Source: Gorsachius magnificus
Taxonomy: Eukaryota > Chordata > Aves > Pelecaniformes > Ardeidae
Assembly (NCBI GenBank): GCA_034008185.1
Contig: CM067081.1
Coordinates: forward strand, 16,987,821 to 17,051,820
Direction of reading: 5' to 3'
DNA: 64,000 nucleotides
The translations under genes were made by a program, and so were the position numbers. Below are positions 1-12,600 of this stretch, piece by piece. The notes under the pieces were generated by a model that saw only the letters and a list, made by a program, of their open reading frames with translations, was not told where the DNA came from and searched no databases. Numbering within the stretch: the first letter of the stretch is position 1; the number at the start of each line of letters is the position of its first letter.

Positions 1-57
1 TACTAGGTGACCTTTAAACATCCCTTCCAACCCAGACTATTCTATGATTCTATGATT
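1..57 (+). mobile_element. CR1 LINE, 3' terminal fragment
   Basis: The first bases match the last part of the CR1 3' untranslated region: a ggtgacctttaaa-type motif, then cccttccaaccca, then the 8-mer repeat ATTCTATG ending near 57. This is the plus-strand 3' end of a CR1 non-LTR retrotransposon whose body lies left of the window. CR1 elements are usually 5' truncated and end in this octamer rather than in a poly-A tail. Length and subfamily cannot be judged from this piece. Confidence 0.85.
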
Positions 58-3000
58 TACTTGAGAACTTTAAAGTATTGGTGGTTTTTATTAATACTTA
101 GAGACAGCATATATATTTTAAAATTTGCTACCCTCAAATATGACAGTGCTTCAAGACCCTATCTTGAAAAAGGATTTTATTGTAGTTCAAAACATATTAG
201 CTATTACGTATGAATGCAGTGAACTGAAAAAAAATAATAAACTGAACTAATATTTTCAATTAACTTAAAATATCATTATGTAGAAGGGCTTAGGAAATCC
301 CATCCTGCTGAAAAAGTGTGTTGAAATTAAATTCTTGCTGCATTTTTCCCACCAGCATTATAATTCCTATCTTGAAATGTCATTAGCATTGATGCCAAGT
401 TATTATAGTTCAGGAGTTATGTTTCTACAGATATGTCTCCATTCAGTTTTAATGTTATGAGAATTCTTGGTACTGTCATAACTTATATCAACATTAGGAA
501 GGTTCAGTGAGCTCTATAGAAATCTATTAATGAAGTGTATTTGGCAGTTTGATAATCTGAAGTTTTGATCTTGACTGGCTGAGTTGCATTTTGGTTGTCC
601 ATAAATAATGCAGATCTGAACTCAGCTGTGATCAGCATTCTCTGTCTTATATATTTGCTATTTCAAATGACTCACTATGTCCAACTAAATGAAAATATAA
701 GCAAGCAGACATGAGATTTTCTTGCGCTATTTTCTCCTTATAATATTCTGTAGATGAAGATTCAATCCCAGCTAATCACACACCAACAAAAACCAAAACC
801 TGTTCATTGACTTTCATAAACTCCTTTACAAAAAAAAGTAAAAAATGAACACCAAAATGTTCAGAATAATTAAGACGATTATGATGAATAACCAACAATG
901 CTGTTGATTCCTGTAAACACATTTTCAGAGGTATTTGAATATTTCATACCTGCTATTTGAACACATCACCCTACTGCACAAAGATTGGTCTAAGGACACT
1001 TCAAATTCTAACTTCCCTGCAATATAGTAGGAAACACTTAAGGAATTCTATTGGAAACCATCTGGCAGCAAATAAGTAGGAAAAATTAAAAAGCCTATTT
1101 TCAGTCCTGAGTCCCCTTTTAATGTCTGCTGTCTGTTCATGTTGTTGTTCACCCAGCTGCCAAATGGAACAAAATGTGCTGCTGCTATTCTGGGGTTACA
1201 AACAGCATATTTAAGAGGACAGATAACATAATTCAAGATTCTGCAGCTGAAGTTTTTTTTGAAAATTTTAAGGTACATAACACTTTGACCTTGTAATGAC
1301 CTCATGCACTTTGGTCAGAAAAATATTTAAAAAATTGTTAGGAAATACTAAGTATTCCTGGTTCTGCAGAGAATTATGACTAGTTAAAAGGAAAACTAAT
1401 TTGAGGATTGAAAAGACAAGGTTTAATGAAGCTGGAGACAAGACCTAGATAACCCACTATAGCTTTACTGAGGATTTAAAGGAGTAATAAGGTTTGTGTC
1501 AGAATTGGCATCATTTTGTTTTACAAGATATCAAGCTAACCCTATGAGAAAATTTTGGAAAAGTGTGTTTTAGGGGAAAAGGTGTCTCGGAAGCATCCAG
1601 CGTACATTGGTTTGGAATACTGCAAGTCTGGAAATATGTAGTCATCTTTTGGATAATACTTGTATTGGCACTATACATCTATCAAGAGCCAGACTTATCT
1701 TTTTCACTATCCAGTTCTTTGCTAATCATCCCAAGAAATACCAAACTCGGGAAAACTCCATCTTTCTTGCAAAGGTCTCCATCAGGAAAAGCAGATGAGT
1801 GTGGAGCTTGCTGAAGATTCCTGAGTTCTAAGCAAATGATCTAGTCAGGATCTGATCCTTGGTATCACTACGTCTATGTTAGTAAACAAAGTGGGCTGGG
1901 ACCACTCTGAAGGTAAGTGGCACACCATAGCGCCAGTCTACATGATTAAATTCTCTCCTGTCCTCCCAGTAAGATGGCCTTGTGCTTACTGCTCATCAGG
2001 AGCAGACCTTGGCCAGTGCTATCCAGAGTGGTGCCTTGGCTTTTCTATACACTGGTAGGTGGCCTTGGCCAAAACCATGCTAATATGCTAATACAACAGT
2101 GTAGCTAATCAGAGTGTTTGGTCTGATTTAGTTTTCAAACATAAGTGTGGGCTGTGAGTCTACCTGGATCCAGGACAATGTAGCCAGCATCCTGAAGAAA
2201 TGGAGAGCCCACAAAAAGGAAAACACTAACCATAAAACACCGGGCATGAAGCCTGCTCAGATCTGTAAGGCTCGCCTGAACTAGCTAACCTGCTTCCAGA
2301 CTCCAATGCTATTCCTGTACACGTCAAGTAAACAGGGCTAGGGGACATTCCTGTGTATTGGAATTTGGTCATCCACCAGGTAAAATTGTTAGCATGGTCC
2401 CAAGCTTTTTAGCTTTTTTTAGCCATTCTTCCACAGAATCACACAATGATTCTCAGGCACTGTGCAGAAGCTAGCATGGGTAAGGGATCATTCTCAACAG
2501 GTGGGAGGTTAAGAGGAGTTTAATGCTGTGGGTACAGGGCGTTCTGTTCCAGTTGACCTCAACACTCAAGAGCAAACGTGCATACAACTAACTAGTTTAG
2601 ATAGGACCAGGTTGTCCTTAGAAATAATCACTCATAGAATCTTAGAGTAATTTAAACCATAAAGGACTTATGTACATCACCTAATTCAATTTTGCTCAGA
2701 ATAGATCCAGTTGCATCAGTTTCCTCAGGGATTTGTTTAGTCAAGTTTTTAATATCTGCAGAGATGGAAATATATCTATACTGTTAAATAAAAGAGGGTC
2801 AGTGACTGAACTGGAATATTAGACCCTCATCATCCAGATGATTGAACTGCTAGCTTACTCCATGGGTTTGGATGATCCAGCTTTTTTGCTTCAAGACAAA
2901 TGCCCTACTTATTATGAGCACAAGCTAGACGACACACTTGGCCATTACAGTTATCAGTCCCCAGCTGTCTTTTTTTAGCAGTGTAGACATAGTCAGTATG

Positions 3001-6000
3001 GCCACATTTGCCCAGCATATTGCCCAACCTATTCAGGTCATCCAGACCTGAGCTACATAGAGCCTACTGCAGTGTCTCTGCATCTGTGGCGTTACAAAAC
3101 TGTAACCTCAATAAATCCCCAGTAAATTAACAATGGAGCTGGCTGTGTTTATTTATTCATTTCAGTTTAATATAATAAAGACATTATACAAGGCTCTAGG
3201 TGGTCTAATATTTAATTATACATTAAATATGACTAAATTACACCTCATCAGCATTTAAATCAGTTCCCAAAGCAGGCAAACACCTACTCCCTCTGTGTAC
3301 CTCCTAACCACATTCAGCTTTCTCCAGAGTACAAATGTAGCTGTTGCAGAGTGAACTCTGAAGAAAATTTGAGCATCTAGGAAATGCTGCAGGCAATGTT
3401 CAGATGGGTGCATACGTTTCCTTTACAAGGAGCAGGAAACAGATTGAGCATTGCTGCCGAACACGTCAGTGGCAGTGAGAGTGCCATAGTCTCTTAAGTG
3501 GATTGGTCCCAAGCCATGTAAGGTTTTATAGGCCATAATTAGTACCTTAAATTTCAGTAGGTCATCTAATGCATCAGATTTCCACAGATACCCCACTATG
3601 AAAGAATCTTCAAATCCTGAATAATTTCAATGTCTCTCATGCAGAGGATATTGTGCAACCTTGTTATGAAGTGACGAAACTAGAGCTAACAGGAGAATGA
3701 TTGGCCCCTGAAATTCAAAGTTAGGACATAAAAACTACACAAAAGAAAAGTATTTTATGGAAAATAAACTTGTAAGGCATAGATGATATTTTAATGAGGT
3801 CTCAGGTTTGGCTGTGATTGAGTTCTCTGTCATTTGACTTTGTCTTCTACACAATTCCAGTTTCAAAATGGAAGCATCAGACTATGCCGTTGTACATTAG
3901 TGTAAATATTAAATCACTTAGAGCCTTACATAGTGTGTAAATTTGATATTTTAATTGCCTGATATTATTTGTAGCTGCTGCTCTCTTCTTTCACTTATAT
4001 GATTCCACTGATGATTTCTTGATCTTTTCTTATATCAGTGCTCTGTGCTTGGGCAAAGTTCTTTACTTTCTAAAATACACAATCAACTTGAGCAAAACAA
4101 AACAAAGCAAACATTTCTGTAAGGGAAGACAATCATTTTGGTCTAACAATTATTTTTTCTCAGTTTATAAAGACTGCTAAAATGGTAGCTTCTTATGCAG
4201 GCACTCCGCTGCAGAATCTTTGAGTGAAGCATCTTATAATGGGGGCAGCACCCATGAGAACAGCAATCAGGAGCAGCATGTTTCTGTAAACACCTTCTGC
4301 ACTTAGCTTGCATTTGATTTTAGCTTCACTGTAGGATGGCAGAGCTCCAATGGTTTCATTAGTCAGGACTTTGAGACCTGAGCCCATATTTATTTTATTA
4401 TCTCTGTTTTCTCCACCTTCAGTCAGCATGTCATAAGCACTTCATAAGCACTCTTGGCTTGTGGCAATCCATGAGACACATGACTGTCTCTATTAACATC
4501 TATAAATCCAATATCTGCCTGACCCTGAATTCATTAAACACACTTGCAGCTAACCCTTGAGTCTTGTACCAATCTTATTGATGTTTAAATAACGTCATGT
4601 GTCTTTACTTTTTCCCCTGGTGCTTGCAAAAAGTTTTAATTTCAGTCATTATTGAAGGTAAGGTGAAAGCAGAAATTCTAGAGAATCTAAAGTTATTAGA
4701 GAATAGTCCATTCCCTAATAGATTCCAACACAATGTTTTTCTTAATTTTCAGTAAATCATTGGTAATTCTCAACATTGTATAAAAAAGCTTTAATCTCAG
4801 TTATCATTATAAAGCAATGGCATATTTACTCAAATCATTGTTGAGATATTCTGAAATACCCTTTTAAGGCGAAACAGCCTAGGGTCAGGGCATTTTGCTT
4901 CTTTTATTGCCAATCAGCGCAAACCTCCCATAACAGATTGTGGTATTAAGTAAAAGAAGAGAACAAATAAATAGGAAAGCACTTGCATACATATCTATCC
5001 TCCCTCCTCACCATCTCAACTTTCCTGTTTTTCACCATGGGTTTCACTCTGAGGAGGTGATGGGCAGCACAAGAGTTTGAGTATGTGTAATGGCTTCTGT
5101 TGCTTGCACGTAGCAGGTTTCTTGTTGCTCTGTTTGTAATGGGGTTTGCTGCTTTATTCCTTTGTGTTCTTAACACAGTGTGGGTCACCCATGGCTGCAG
5201 TCTTTCAGGGGCTGTTTCTACTCTCTTTGGTATGGAGTGCCCCCCTAAAAGTGTGTCTCTGGTCACATGTGCTCCTCTGACTGAATAAAGTTTTGACCTC
5301 CAATGGTTCAGTTTCCTCCCCTGTTGTTTAGTTTGCCTCAGGATGAGGCCTACATCCCACCAAGAAACAGGCAACACAGCTGCACGCAATATCACTCCAT
5401 CTTTGCCTGAAGGTGGTGACTATGGATTTTGAAACAAATGGATCTGGCAAACCAACATTTGGTGATTGCTAGTAGGAAATAGTGACCAGCAACTTCCAGA
5501 CAAGCCATAGCCCTCTGCGATCTTCCTTAGTGCTAGAGAGGCAGCAGAAATTACTGTAGAGTGAAAAATGTAATAGGTCACAGCTATTCAGGTGGTCCTG
5601 TTTATTAGTCCTGTTTCCCATGAAGCAACTTATTTCATTACTTCCCACTGAAGTTGCAAATTTCTGCTAGTCTTTAACAATATTCAAAGAAATATACTGA
5701 GTTGTTACAATAATGGAAAGCCCTTAGAAAAATCTGAATATACTGTGTTGAGTATTGAGGTACTTCTTCATTGTCCAAGCTACAGATCCTATAATTCTGC
5801 TATGGATATCTCTGAAACCAGTCAATTCTGTTAATAATTTCATACCTACATTGCTGGCAACCATGGTAGCTCTTAGCCAGATGCTGAGACGTATCTTCTA
5901 ATCTAGGTGGAATATTTGCTTCTGCCAAAGTCACATAAGTGATATATTTGTTAATTAAATGAAGTCAGACAAGTCCCTTGTCATGCATTTTCCACAAACA

Positions 6001-9000
6001 AAAATGTTCAGAATAACCCCTTTGACATGGAAGTCCAGAAGAACAACAAAATCTGTCCCAGTGTCCAGGGACATTTCATTTTGTTAGGTTTCAGGCTGTG
6101 AACAATGTTATTTCCCAAATCTTGAGTAAGTTATGTTCTCAGGAAGAATAAATTTCTTCTTTATGTTGAGTGGGAAGAATATAGCATATGGAATAAATGG
6201 TCCAAAAGACGTGTAAGGCAGGAATCTCATATTCTCTAATACATCTGCCAGAAGCTCCATAAGTGTCTCAACAAATCAAACCCAGTTCTGTACATGAAGA
6301 GAAAGCCACTGATCAGCATTTTGAAGAAAACTGGAGGGACATATATATTTCTCTCTAGAGAGGATAACTAAAAGCAGATTATGGGGACGAAGTCTTGGCT
6401 CTTCAAACCTGCTCTTTGGAAAGAGGATTTGGCTGAAATTTATTAGAGGTAAATCCAGTTATTAAATTGCACAGGCACTCTTTCGATCTATCTTCAGCTT
6501 TTAGACCTGATGATTGTTGCTGATGTTGCTCTTTGCTTAGGTTCTAATACATCAGTGTTATGCCTAGGGGCTGTTCTCACAATGAGGGAAGGAGAGGCCT
6601 TCTAATCATTGAAAGAGTTGCTTTTCCTGCTCAGAAGAAGGTAAACCACACAAAACATAGCCTCCTCTGCATCCTCTCCAACTTTAACTATCCCAAACCC
6701 AATACCATTTAGAGCTGATTTCTCATTTTAAAAGTGTTTTCTGAAAAACATGTTCAAACAGTAATCGCAAATCCATAGTATTAACTGTGCCCATCTTGTA
6801 TAAAAGACGACATGGCCCATTAAGATTGCATCCCATAAGGACAGTGGGAGGTCTGTGTTGCATAGTCCTATGCTTACACACAACAGCAGGAAGTGAAACT
6901 CTCCAGATTCCTTCTGGGATGCATCTTCAAATATCCTTCCTTAATTATATCATTTTTCCACTACAGATATTCAAATACAGATTTTTATTTCCACAAATAT
7001 TCTCTAAAGTACTTTTAGACCCCTCTGTTCTGCTTATAATCAACATTTCTGAATAGCACTCTAGCACTCTGAAAAGAGTTGAAATAAGGTTGCTACTATA
7101 TATTATTAACCTGCTTATGCATGGAATATGGACTATGGACTGGAACTGGAAGAGCTCATATGGAATTGATCTCCTGTGGAAGTAAGGTGTTCCATCTAAA
7201 CAAGTAATCTAGTTTCCAGTTCACTGAAATTCCTATTTCACCTTATCTTTGAATGTCTATAATGTAGTTATCTCAGCTGTGTAGAACACCATAACCTTCC
7301 AGTATAGTTATGTGGAAAGAACAATTCATTCATCCTACTTGTGTCTCTACTTCAGTGTGTGATGAATCACACTGAAGAATGCCCATTTATCCCCACTGAC
7401 TATGCAGAAAGCCCAGCTGAGATGTAGACATGTATATATAACAGTAGGATTTGCATTAAGAAAGATTAATCCAACTTCTAATCTCCCTCCAAATTCAGTG
7501 AATTACATACATCCAGAAGGTGATTAATGTAGATACACACCTTTCCATAGTACAGTGCATTTTCTTAACTGCCTGTCTTTCCCCATTGCCCATAACAAAC
7601 ATGTAGAAGTATAGATGAAATCATATGGTTAAGGTTAGATGAGATGAAAGCCACTTATGTAGTTATTTTCCAGTTCTGCTGGAACACATTTTCATCATAT
7701 TCACAAGTGTGATGAAGTCTAATATAATGTACATATGCTTCCATATCAGTTTGAAATCCTTGTCTTAAAGCACCAGCAGAAAGACAGTGAAGGAAATGCA
7801 CTCTTTTTTTCTAGATAGTGACTAAGTGAGTGAATCTACATTAGCAACCAATGCAGTGTAAAGTGGGAAGGGCTAGAGTTTGACTTGATTGTATGTCTAC
7901 GGCATGACTCCAAGTACAGACTCAAGGTAAATTTGCACAGAAGAAGAATCCTCCCAATACGCTGAATTATCACTTAGAGATACCTCTGAGTCATGGTAGA
8001 TTTTCATGTTTGGAGACTGTATGTATGCCATCTTTTTCCTTTTTTATAAGGCTTAAGAGTGGCTACCACTATAAAATCCACAAATCCTGAGAATAAGAGC
8101 CACTTCTTTCTCTCCCTTCCATCACAACCAGTAAGAAAGACCATACAGGCCAATTTCAGTTCTTGTTGACAGCTGTGAAATCTTACTGAACGCTCAGAGT
8201 TGTAACTATGGAAATCATTTGGCTTGTAGGATCTTATTTTTTATTTTAAAATGTTTTTACACCTCCCTCTGAAATTGCCATCTCCTGGCTCCTGTTAGGC
8301 AGAGGATATGCAACTTTTCTAACCTATCATTTCATATCAGCGGTAATGATGATTGATAAGAAAACAGCACAGCTTGTCTATTAGAACCAAATTGAATTTG
8401 CAAGGATGCTAGTGAGATTATATAATTATGCATCCACATGTGTGCACAGACATCTATATGTCTAAAATTAACATATCCGACATAAATCAATGAATTTAAG
8501 GTTTCTGTACAATTTAAATTAAAGCTCAGGACAGGATATATTTTATGTAGAAGAAAGCTTTGTTATTCTTTTCTGCATAGCATGATAGACATGCTGGATA
8601 CGTTTATACAAGGAAATGAAAAAGGTCCATAGTACAAGCTAGACAATTAACTTGTGATCCTTCCTACCCATTCATTAGCCTGCTCTCTCACCCCCTTTTA
8701 ATTCGTGGAAATTAGCACCCTGCCAGATAATGCCCAATGGATAATATTTGACAGACCACATTCCCAAAGGGCAATTGGACACCATTACTCTTTTTTGGAA
8801 GGATGGAGGCAGCAGCTTTGTGAATGCAAGTTCTGCCACTCAACTGTCTCACAGCTACAGAGCTGTCTCTTCCCTGTGTTATTTAGTAGTACGCATGTAC
8901 CCAGATGGATCTAGGCTGTGACACTTGGCAGCAGCAGCCAGAGGCAAAGGAGTGAATTTTGAAGTAGGAGTAGCCTTTTCTACAAAGGTCTCTCCTAACA

Positions 9001-9284
9001 TGAGGTAGCAACCTCATTGTTACATTAGAATAGACTCACTAGCCCCGTTTAGCTCTGTTTCTCTTCAGCTAGCAGTGACAAGAGCGCAGAAGAGTCTATA
9101 ACTCAGTGGTTGTTTTCACCTGGGACCACTTACAGTTGAGGCTTTTAGTCATGCATTTTCTTTTCCCAGAGGTAAAACATTTTCTCCATACTTGTATCTA
9201 AAAAAATTCAGCCATGATAGCATGCAGAAAACCAAAATACGAGCTCAGGATTTTTTGACAATATCTGCTTATAAAGTGCTTTAG
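58..9284. other. Gene-free AT-rich interval
   Basis: No supported gene, RNA or recent mobile element is seen in these 9 kb. Open frames are short and have no recognisable domain. Two places look slightly different. Around 3500-3570 there is wording reminiscent of an ancient amniote repeat (catgtaaggttttatagg). Around 5030-5320 a GC-richer stretch ends in an AATAAA signal at about 5284 and could be an LTR relic. Neither is strong enough to call. Confidence 0.6.
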
Positions 9285-9535
9285 TGCTCTACAACTATCT
9301 GAAAGGAGGCTGTAGTGAGGTGGGGGTTGGCCTTTTCTCCCTAGTAATGGACGATAGGACGAGGGAGAATGGTCTGAAGTTGCACCAGGGCAGGTTTAGG
9401 TTAGACATTAGGAAAAATTTCTTCACAGAAAGGGTTGTCAGGCACTGGAATGGGCTGCCCAGGGAGGTGGTCAAGTCCCCATCTCTGGAGGTATTTAAAA
9501 GAAGGGTAGATGAGGTGCTTAGGGACATGGTTTAG
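9285..9535 (+). pseudogene. CR1 ORF2 C-terminal remnant (about 83 codons)
   Basis: The open stretch encodes the extreme C-terminus of the CR1 polyprotein, recognisable from [20 protein letters not shown], then [18 protein letters not shown]. It corresponds to the region downstream of the reverse-transcriptase domain and lacks all catalytic motifs. It is a dead 5'-truncated copy and encodes no functional protein. The frame is uninterrupted, but the fragment is short, so this alone does not show youth. Confidence 0.88.
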
Positions 9536-9625
9536 TGGTGGGATGGCAGTGCTAGGTTAATGGTTGGACTTGATGATCTTAAAGGTATTTTCCAACCTAA
9601 ACGATTCTATGATTCTATTCTATGA
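9285..9625 (+). mobile_element. CR1 LINE, 5'-truncated, different subfamily
   Basis: This is a plus-strand CR1 3' end of about 340 bp. It starts in the last codons of the second reading frame, passes the stop near 9535, and ends in gattctatgattctattctatg at about 9625. The wording of the 3' UTR (tggttggacttgatgatctt, aggtattttccaacctaaacg) differs from the young copies at 15.4, 19.7 and 40.7 kb, so this is a separate CR1 subfamily. No target-site duplication is obvious. It is one of the better preserved fragments, since its coding part has no stop. Confidence 0.93.
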
Positions 9626-12600
9626 AAATTCAGGTTTGTATTTACATTCCTTGGGTGAATCTGCTGTCCTCGATCCACAGTAAGACTGGAGGTATGTGGG
9701 AGTGCAGTGGAACAGATTTAGGAACAAAAAGGTGATGAAGGTGTACTAGGAGATACAGATCCTAATAAACTTTTACTCTTAAAGAAATTCATAGGGCTTA
9801 AAAAACTGAAAACTTACTGAAAAAATAGGGGTTTAAGAGGGTGAAGATAAAAAACCATTTCTAAACTGTTAAAATAACTACAGGATGTTGTCGCCCCAAC
9901 CTCATTTTCTGCAATGCCATAAGCTCTGTTGCTAAGTAATTAATGGAGCCAAAGAAAGAAAGAGAGACAAAAAGAGAATCCTATTTCTAAATTCTCTTTA
10001 AGTAGCACTTATATGGATATTAGATGGCATCAGATCCAGTTATAGCTGTTATTCTAATATAATGCAACTCACTCACACTGAAGGAGCATCATGAAACTGT
10101 TATATAATGAATTTGGGTCCAAAAAGGCTTTCTCCTGCAAAGCACATATCCATTTTCCATAGACTTTGGCTAACCACAGTGTTCTGATGGAGAAAATTAC
10201 TTCCTTGCTCCAGGCTGACATGGTATTTAGACCTGACTCCTAGTTAGGCCTGAGAACTCCTCAGTACCAGCTTTCCTGATCAGGTCAGTAGACCAGGTCC
10301 TTTCAGCATCACAGTGGGACCCACCTCACTGTTTTGTTTAAAGTTACAGGATAATTCATGATGAACACAGGGATGAAATTCAGCCACTCCTTTGTCATAA
10401 GGATACTTTTTGAGCAGTTTCTCCTAACAAGCTGCTTTGATTTGTAAGTAGAGACAAAATAGAAGCAAACAGCTAGTCTTTGTGTCTGTCTGCATTCAGG
10501 GATCTAACAAAAAATTATCCTGATAGCAAAACTGGCATTTAATATCTCAAAGGAATAAGATATACTCTTCAGTACACAAAAGATATTTCGATTTCAGCCT
10601 TTTTCAAGCCCTGCATTGAAAGGCACCCATCCATCCTATTGTAAAATTGAGTAAGTTATTTATTATTACTGTAGTGAAACTGTGGGATCTTTAGTTTCAT
10701 CAGGTTTACTAGATTGCAGATATCTGACTACTTAATGACCTTGTATTTACTGAGAAAAAAAGGCTGCTGCTGAAATGACAGAGATGTAATGGCATGAATT
10801 CATTGTGGATAACAAAGCGAAGGAAGAGCTTACCATACACCATGTGACTCAGGTTTGACTGCTTATTGACATTCAATAGTAACATTGCTAAAATATCACT
10901 GAAATAAATATCAGCAGTTAATCACAAGTGACGTAATGTTTTTTTAACATTTCAGGAAATAAGGAACAAAAAAGATGCCATTTAAATTGCACTGTTCCAT
11001 CCTGTTCAAAAGAAATGGAGAGACATCAGCCTAATGGTAAAAAAGAGGAAGAGTGGAATTGAATTTGTATTCAAAGTACCTTCCTCCTCCACCCTCCCCC
11101 ACACACCCTTAGGTAGTTTAAACTAGTGACATTATAAGAATCAATTATATATCAAATATTTTAGATTTTTCTCTTTTTTAGGACCAGATGCCCTTCAAAA
11201 TATTGGCTGTGCCAAGCCACACATTCCAATAATACCTTTATATCCAACAAAGCCTGTGTAAAAAAAATGTGGAGAATCAGAGCAGCATGCTTTACTGATC
11301 ACTCCTCTGTTTTCTTAAGAGAAGAATAAAAGTTCTGTGTTAATTTATTCTTGTACAGATCTTCCTCTTGAAGGACAAAGCACATGAACATTTCAGTGCT
11401 ATAATGCTCCTTGCGTTTTAGGTAAACATCCTTAAACACCATGAGTGATGGGAAACAGAGGTATTTCAAAAGATGCTCAGGGGCACCATGGAAGTCTGTG
11501 GGAAATCCAGGGAGACAATTCAGATCTTCCCACATTGCATTTTGTTTGAAAGACCATCTGTTTGTGTCCATTTCTACTGCCCTACTCATCCATTTTGCTC
11601 TTCCCTTCAGAAGCTGAAAAATAAGAATAAAATCTAAGTCATGAACTTTACAGCTCTGTTGTCTACCTAATATGTAAATCATACTTCAGCAACTGGGCAT
11701 GAATATCAACAGTTAAATAAGCCCAATCCAGAAGCAATTAGTCATAACTCACATCAGTCCAAATAAAAATTTTACACGGAGAAATATGTATGCTTTGAAA
11801 GTTTGGAAAGTTTGAAAATTCTAATTATCTACTCCAGCAGCTCTGAGAAACAGGAAGGTACTGACGCATTAAGTATAGTTCAAGGAAAGATATCTAGCTC
11901 CTGACGATAGCACTAGTCCAGGAAAGAAACCTGTCTAGTATTTCCAGTTGTGAAGACAGTCAGTTGTACAGACAATACTATTAAACCCAGCTATGTGCAA
12001 AATAGAGGAGATACTTATATTTTATGTGAGAAAAAGAGTGAAGGAGCACAGATTATCTGCAAGAACCAAACAAGGGAATAAAGCAAATGTGGTAGGTGTA
12101 AGCAATATTAATACGCAAAGTTCAGGTTTTATGCTTAATGCTGAGAAAATAGACTAAACCTCAGTAAAGAATGGGACAGATGTTCAGAGAACAAACAGTA
12201 GTGCTTTCTTCAGTACGGAATCCACAAATTTGACCCTATCAGCAGTTATCAAAGGTACCAATCTGGAAGATGCAAGATGCAGAAACATTTTTCCTTTCCA
12301 ACCCAAAAGGAAAATTTATTGAAGTGAGTCACTGAAACCTGCTTCATCTGTGGGCAAATGTTGATTTTTTAATGGGAACCACTTCAGATGGAAAAAGAAG
12401 AGGCTTGTAGATTGTGTAATATATGAGTAATATCCTGCAGAAGTAGTTTAAAGTACTAAATATGTTTTCTGTATGTCATGTGGTGTATTTTGATTTACAA
12501 GCTCTTTTTGCCTACTTAACTTATGTCCAGTTTAAGTAATTACAATAGGTCCTCTTATACCACTAATACAGAGACATTTGGTTATCTCCACTGTTATTCT

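Noticed and set aside
3500..3570. Ancient amniote repeat resemblance (catgtaaggttttatagg)
   Set aside because: Only one short word is matched; a library search is required before calling it.
4946..5395. 149-codon minus-strand open frame
   Set aside because: It has no recognisable domain, and its plus-strand reading shows a polyadenylation-signal-containing block more like a non-coding repeat.
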